Origin: Rugalucina vietnamica
Taxonomy: Eukaryota > Mollusca > Bivalvia > Lucinida > Lucinidae
Direction of reading: 5' to 3'
Length of the DNA: 64,000 nucleotides
Assembly (NCBI GenBank): GCA_964017185.1
Contig: OZ024872.1
Location: forward strand, 39,314,188-39,378,187
Shown: positions 59,918-64,000 of the stretch, piece after piece
Layout: each line of letters begins with the position of its first letter
Position numbering within the stretch: position 1 is the stretch's first letter
Made by a program: the position numbers and the translations under genes
The notes under the pieces: generated by a model
Told to the model about the DNA's origin: nothing
Seen by the model: the letters and a program-made list of their open reading frames with translations, nothing else
Database searches by the model: none

Positions 59918-60686
59918 GTCATGTGTTGGTATGCATACTTCTCTCCGTTCAAACAACAATATTTTCGGCTATCTGTCCGCCGGTGCTGATGGTCAGAAAA
60001 CGGTAAACATATCATTATTACAAGTTCACATTGATTTACATAAATTATGCAAACTTAGTTCACATTGGTTTACATACGCGCAAATACCAGCTTAGCAATT
60101 CACAAGTTTCAGACCTCTCAAAATCAGTTGTCAGAGACAAGAAATTGACTGTGCACCTTGGTCTGTTACATCATTTGCTAACAACCAGTGAAATTTTTGA
60201 AAAGAGAAATCAACTGTCAATTCCATCTTACTGTGACCAATCAGAGATATATAAGGGGATGATGTACATTTCAAGGTTGATGCAAATAATGGACAGGAAA
60301 TGTCAATTTCATCTTTTTGACAACTAGGTAAGTGATGCTTGAAACACCTGGATTGCAAAGCTGCTATTTGCGTAGTTGTAAGTGCATGAATTGTACATTG
60401 TAGGTCTAAGCATGTGATATTTTCAAATTGCTTTAACAATTATTGAAAGGCAGTTTATATCGGATGGATTGCATAGCTTATATTTTTGGAAATGTTTTTT
60501 TACAAATGAGCCTATAGTCGTTATAATAAAATAAAAAAGATGTGTTCCTTATTTTAAAGTGTATTGTTATTTGAAGATATTTGAATGTAAATCTACCCAA
60601 TGTTGATTGAGATGGCAGAAAAGTTAATATCGAATGAACATCGTTCACAAAGAATATAACACCACGAGCATATGCGAGCATTAAAA
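59918..60686. other. No gene seen
   Basis: A 98-codon frame (60,031-60,327) without any known motif. Confidence 0.4.
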
Positions 60687-60948
60687 CATTACGAAAACTT
60701 GCCCATGCATTTGAGCTTTAAAATTGAAAATTTTCAGCTGAAAACTTTTGATATTTTTCTTATTTTTGCTCAAAACATATTGTGGGTACACGTAAGAACC
60801 GCCTCGGCGAGGCGGTTCAGTAACGACTACCCGCAATCTATGTAATGGAGCAAAAGTAAGAAAAATATGTATTCCCCTGCATACCCCAGTTTTGCTATAT
60901 AAAAGTGGGGTTCAAGGGGGTATGCATTACACGGGCATGTTTTCGTGA
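60687..60948 (+). mobile_element. Palindromic MITE family 1, copy g
   Basis: CATTACGAAAACTTGCCC to GGGCATGTTTTCGTGATG, with centre GAACCGCCTCGGCGAGGCGG. Confidence 0.75.
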
Positions 60949-61009
60949 TGGAAATCGAAACGAAATAGATCTAAATCAAAATAGTAAAAACAGAAGGTCC
61001 TACCTTTCT

Positions 61010-61082
61010 AGAGGGTATTTGGTATGCCGAACATTTTTGGTGACTTACCGCGTATGAGTGTTCGACGGACCGAATACCCTTT
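61010..61082. repeat. 73-bp inverted-repeat element
   Basis: AGGGTATTTGGTATGCCGAA at the left pairs with TTCGACGGACCGAATACCCT at the right, with about four mismatches. Confidence 0.5.
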
Positions 61083-61166
61083 AAAAAGGTCAAAATCCGG
61101 AGTACGGAAAAAGCGAAGCACAGTCTCTGTGGGTTAGCTCAAGATGACAGTCAGATATTCTATATT

Positions 61167-61402
61167 TGAGCCGCCTCGTGGGAAACCCAACAATGTGGTT
61201 TCCGAACAGGTCCGACACAAGCCGGTCTGTACAGCTACAGAAGCAGGCTAGAAGATTGAAATTTTGGTGTTAAGTAGAGGTGGAATTGTACCTTCCGAGT
61301 AGCGAAAACAAAGGCGCTGATCAGCTTCGCGGTTACCGCGAAGCTGATCTGCGCCTTTGTTTGCGCATATGCAGATTGTTGGTTTTCCCATGGGGCGGCT
61401 CA
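61167..61402. mobile_element. MITE family 2, copy d
   Basis: TGAGCCGCCTCGTGGGAAAC to GGTTTTCCCATGGGGCGGCT. Central hairpin as in copy a. Confidence 0.75.
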
Positions 61403-61483
61403 TTTCATTCTGTACCAACCACTTTCAATTCAGCATAATACTTTATTCTCTCCATGAAACATTTTCATGTAACAACAAGAGGT

Positions 61484-61715
61484 ACCATATAACATGTCCA
61501 TGGAATTTGTGCCATCTCATACCCCACTTTTACACCGTGAACTGGGGCAATACAGGGGTATACCTATTATATTTTTTATCCAAAACATATATTGTGGGTA
61601 CCCGAAATCTATGTTTTGAATAAAAATAACAATGTTATCATAATTTTTTAGATGAAGTTTTATTCTCTACAGCTGTAAAAATTCCTGTATATTATATGGG
61701 CATGTTTTCGAGATT
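61484..61715 (+). mobile_element. Palindromic MITE family 1, degenerate copy h
   Basis: Keeps CATACCCCACTTTTA, GGGGTATACCTAT, TTGTGGGTACCCGAAATCTA and GGGCATGTTTTCG. The GC hairpin is deleted to a bare GGGTACCC. Confidence 0.6.
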
Positions 61716-61775
61716 GAGATTATGGCTTAATTCAAAATAAACAGTCTAGATTTTACACCATGCTACTACTAGTAT

Positions 61776-62012
61776 TTGAGCCTGTGCGTGAGAAAACCAA
61801 CAATCTGCATATGCGAAAACAAAGACGCAGATCAGCTGTGCAGTAACTGCACAGCTGATCAGCGCCTTTGTTTTCGCCACACGGATAGTACAATTAATTC
61901 CTCTTCTACTTATATCCAAAGCTTAAAGCTTCTAGCTTTATTCTGTGACTGCACAGCCTGGTTTGTGTCGGACCTTGTCGGAAACCCACATTGTTGGTTT
62001 TCTCATGCATAG
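61776..62012. mobile_element. MITE family 2, copy e with a different hairpin stem
   Basis: Reverse orientation. The central stem is CAGCTGTGCAGT/ACTGCACAGCTG instead of CAGCTTCGCGGT/ACCGCGAAGCTG; both sides changed together. Confidence 0.75.
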
Positions 62013-62030
62013 GCTCATTCATAATCTGAA

Positions 62031-62241
62031 TTAGATCACACGGATTCCTCGCCGATTCAAGCCTCTGACAATGTCCCCTAACAGTAGACATAAGGCAGCC
62101 AGGATCAAATAGATAAAATTTCCTGCAACCCAAACCAGATATAAAATTGTGTATCCGATGACCTGTAGAAGACTGAAACCCCAGCGGAAAGGAGCGAACA
62201 GAACTGATATTGCACAATGATAAAATTTCTGCCAAGGACCG
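62031..62241 (-). CDS. Possible terminal exon of a membrane protein (hypothetical)
   Basis: On the minus strand an acceptor-like TTTTTCGTTTCAG precedes about 70 open codons ending in TAA at 62,031. The peptide has two hydrophobic stretches (FSLLQVIGYTILYLVW and NFIYLILAALCLLLG) and a basic tail (RGLNRRGIRV). That looks like a pair of membrane helices with a short cytosolic end. The upstream exons would lie beyond 62,300 and were not found. I do not recognise the family; it could be a chance frame. An overlapping frame on the same strand (61,906-62,268) runs into MITE sequence and is less likely. Confidence 0.3.
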
Positions 62242-62358
62242 CCTGAAACGAAAAAGGTTTCTTGACATTGCTCTAAGACATAATTAACAAGAAACATCTT
62301 TAAAAAAGATAATTGTCGAAGATTAATATCTGTTCTGCAATAGGGTACAGGATGCAGG

Positions 62359-62360
<2 letters not shown>

Positions 62361-62403
<43 letters not shown>

Positions 62404-62404
62404 G
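62361..62404 (+). repeat. ACAG microsatellite
   Basis: About eleven ACAG units. Confidence 0.95.
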
Positions 62405-62904
62405 TATGACTCTTGCAGAGCCAACTCCAGACATGACTGAGAGGAAATGCTTTTCAAATGTCCTTACGGCGAGAGTCCTTAAGAGTCGCTGGACCGAAAC
62501 GACTCGTTCTGTTGAGCAGAGCCTTTGATCCGAACACGCCTATATTTAATGGAGAAAATCCGAACGCATCTTATCTACGATGGCCTGCATGGATCATAAA
62601 ATTTCAAAATCCACAGATTTTAGATTTTAATTTTTCTTTGCAAAAGCTTTCGTCACACAGAAAGCGATTAAAATGAATAACAATAAGGACCAATGATGGC
62701 TTGTACAGTAAAAAACATCATCTTAAAGTACTTTTTAAAGAGATGCAGTTTGTTGCCTTTTTCATCTTCCATATGGGAAAAACCCGGATGCAGGTCAAAA
62801 ATGATCTGAGATGTCTTCGACAAAAAATACGAAGAGTTTTTCTTCTTCTCGGAAACGAATATACAATATACAGTAGGGCACAACCGTTAAATCGATATAT
62901 AATA

Positions 62905-63230
62905 TTTCCTTTTTCATATAGTATCTAAAACTAGATATCATATCTAAATCTAGATATAAACACAAAATATTTGAATTTACATATAGTATCTCCTTCTAGA
63001 TATATAACTCTACATCCGGTTTATCTATACTTCGTTTTACATATTATATCTAAACTGACAAAATATCTCCTTTTTAATATAGTATCTAAAACTAGATATC
63101 ATATCTAAATCTAGATATAAACACAAACTATTCGAATTTAAATATAATATCTACTTCGAGATATACAGCTCTACATCCGGTTAAAATATATATTTCGTTT
63201 GACATATTATGTCTCAATTGACAAAAATTT
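62905..63230 (+). repeat. 161-bp tandem duplication
   Basis: Two units 161 bp apart, each with AGTATCTAAAACTAGATATC, ATCTAAATCTAGATATAAAC and CTCTACATCCGGTT. The units are rich in self-complementary AGATATC/TCTAGATAT. Confidence 0.75.
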
Positions 63231-64000
63231 TCAAAATTTTTCGCCCCATAGCAACATGTATACGTAATTTGTAGTCAGGATGTTCCCATCGGTGTTCCTT
63301 GATAACTCTCCACACCACGCGGAAGTAGAGCTAGGTGACAAAGTGAAACGGATTGCGGCTTATCTAGCTGATCTACGTAATTTGTTGATTTAGATATACT
63401 ATGGATATGCCCGCAACTTAGTCTGCAACTAACATGGCCTAGTTCAACCTGGCGACGGACAAACATCTTAAATATCATCTTGTTGGTAGTTAAACGATTC
63501 CGTGTGTTCAGATTTTATCTGACAGTCAGGTCTGAAGACTAGGTCCCTTGGACTTAACAAAAGGTCACAAAGTCTGTAGCCTCGTCACAATACGTCCTTG
63601 TCATCTGTTTATCATGGAAGATTGTCGTGGGACCTCGGCTTAAAGTCTCACCCGGAGGTGTGGAGAAGGATGGGATCGAACTCATGACTCCTTTTTTACA
63701 GTGCATTTAGCTTATCCGCTGTGTGCCTTAGAGGACTGTATTACCCCGCCACGCGAACACGATCATCGAGTTGCTTATTTTTGAAAACTCCAGTGTGCTA
63801 GAACTCGCCAAGATACATGAACCATCTCATCGTATGAAGCTTTGCCATCGTTTAACAAGTCCCCACTCCGTTAATAATGCTGGTCCATGACCTACTTGTT
63901 TTTTAGCAATCATTCTTATATATTTCCTTCTCTCGTTTCAATATGTCAGAGATGTTCCGGGATATCAAAAAGTTGAGGCATCCAGACGCAGGAAGCATAA
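63231..64000. other. No gene seen
   Basis: Contains only the weak SINE-like head at ~63.7 kb. Confidence 0.4.
63672..63726 (-). repeat. Possible tRNA-derived SINE head
   Basis: Minus strand: B-box-like AGTTCGATCCC and a degenerate A box ending ACAGCGG followed by ATAAGC. Weak but tRNA-shaped. Confidence 0.35.

Overview
The window looks like nuclear DNA of a marine or freshwater invertebrate, most likely a bivalve mollusc. It is AT-rich and gene-poor. It has spliced genes with GT-AG introns, Penelope-like and CR1/Jockey-type retroelements, palindromic MITEs, and the array-type repeats common in mollusc genomes (GTCC-rich heads, then tandem units with a shared GAAACTTGG core). There are no operons or bacterial gene layouts. 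Species cannot be named from this sequence. Layout: 1-8 kb is repeat DNA, with a 5'-truncated Penelope-like RT copy nested between short inverted repeats and a large ~750-780 bp inverted repeat. 8.3-9.8 kb holds a decayed cholinesterase/carboxylesterase-like gene (two frameshifts, one stop, catalytic His lost). 10-17.7 kb is mostly unassigned, with two MITEs. 17.7-21.2 kb holds a second broken Penelope-like copy with a 132-bp T/G tract and a TIR element made of seven ~156-bp repeats. 22.1-26.0 kb is a nearly complete but dead CR1/Jockey-like LINE with an 11-bp target-site duplication. 26-37 kb is a patchwork of MITEs, duplicated segments and a ~150-180 bp satellite. 38.3-39.96 kb is a ~271-bp array full of nuclear-receptor-type half-sites. 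40.4-42.7 kb is another TIR/tandem element followed by a Penelope 3' remnant, into which a small repeat carrying a hammerhead ribozyme motif has inserted; a second copy of that repeat lies at 45.1 kb. 49.4-58.7 kb is the one clearly intact gene: a secreted protein of about 2,174 residues with 33 tandem Kunitz domains. 58.8-64 kb is again MITEs, with a possible last exon of a membrane protein on the minus strand at 62.0-62.2 kb. The Kunitz gene is the main biological content. A short signal-peptide exon (49,416-49,494) joins in phase 1, across a 2.75-kb intron packed with repeats, to one 6.4-kb exon. That exon has 32 units in perfect 195-bp register plus a divergent last domain. Every domain has eight cysteines, not six, and the inhibitory P1 residue varies (24 Arg, 5 Leu, 2 Phe, 1 Gln, 1 Tyr). 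This suggests a secreted multi-headed protease inhibitor homogenised by unequal exchange or gene conversion. The other notable item is the hammerhead ribozyme repeat. Everything was read by eye; no alignment, folding or database search was run.
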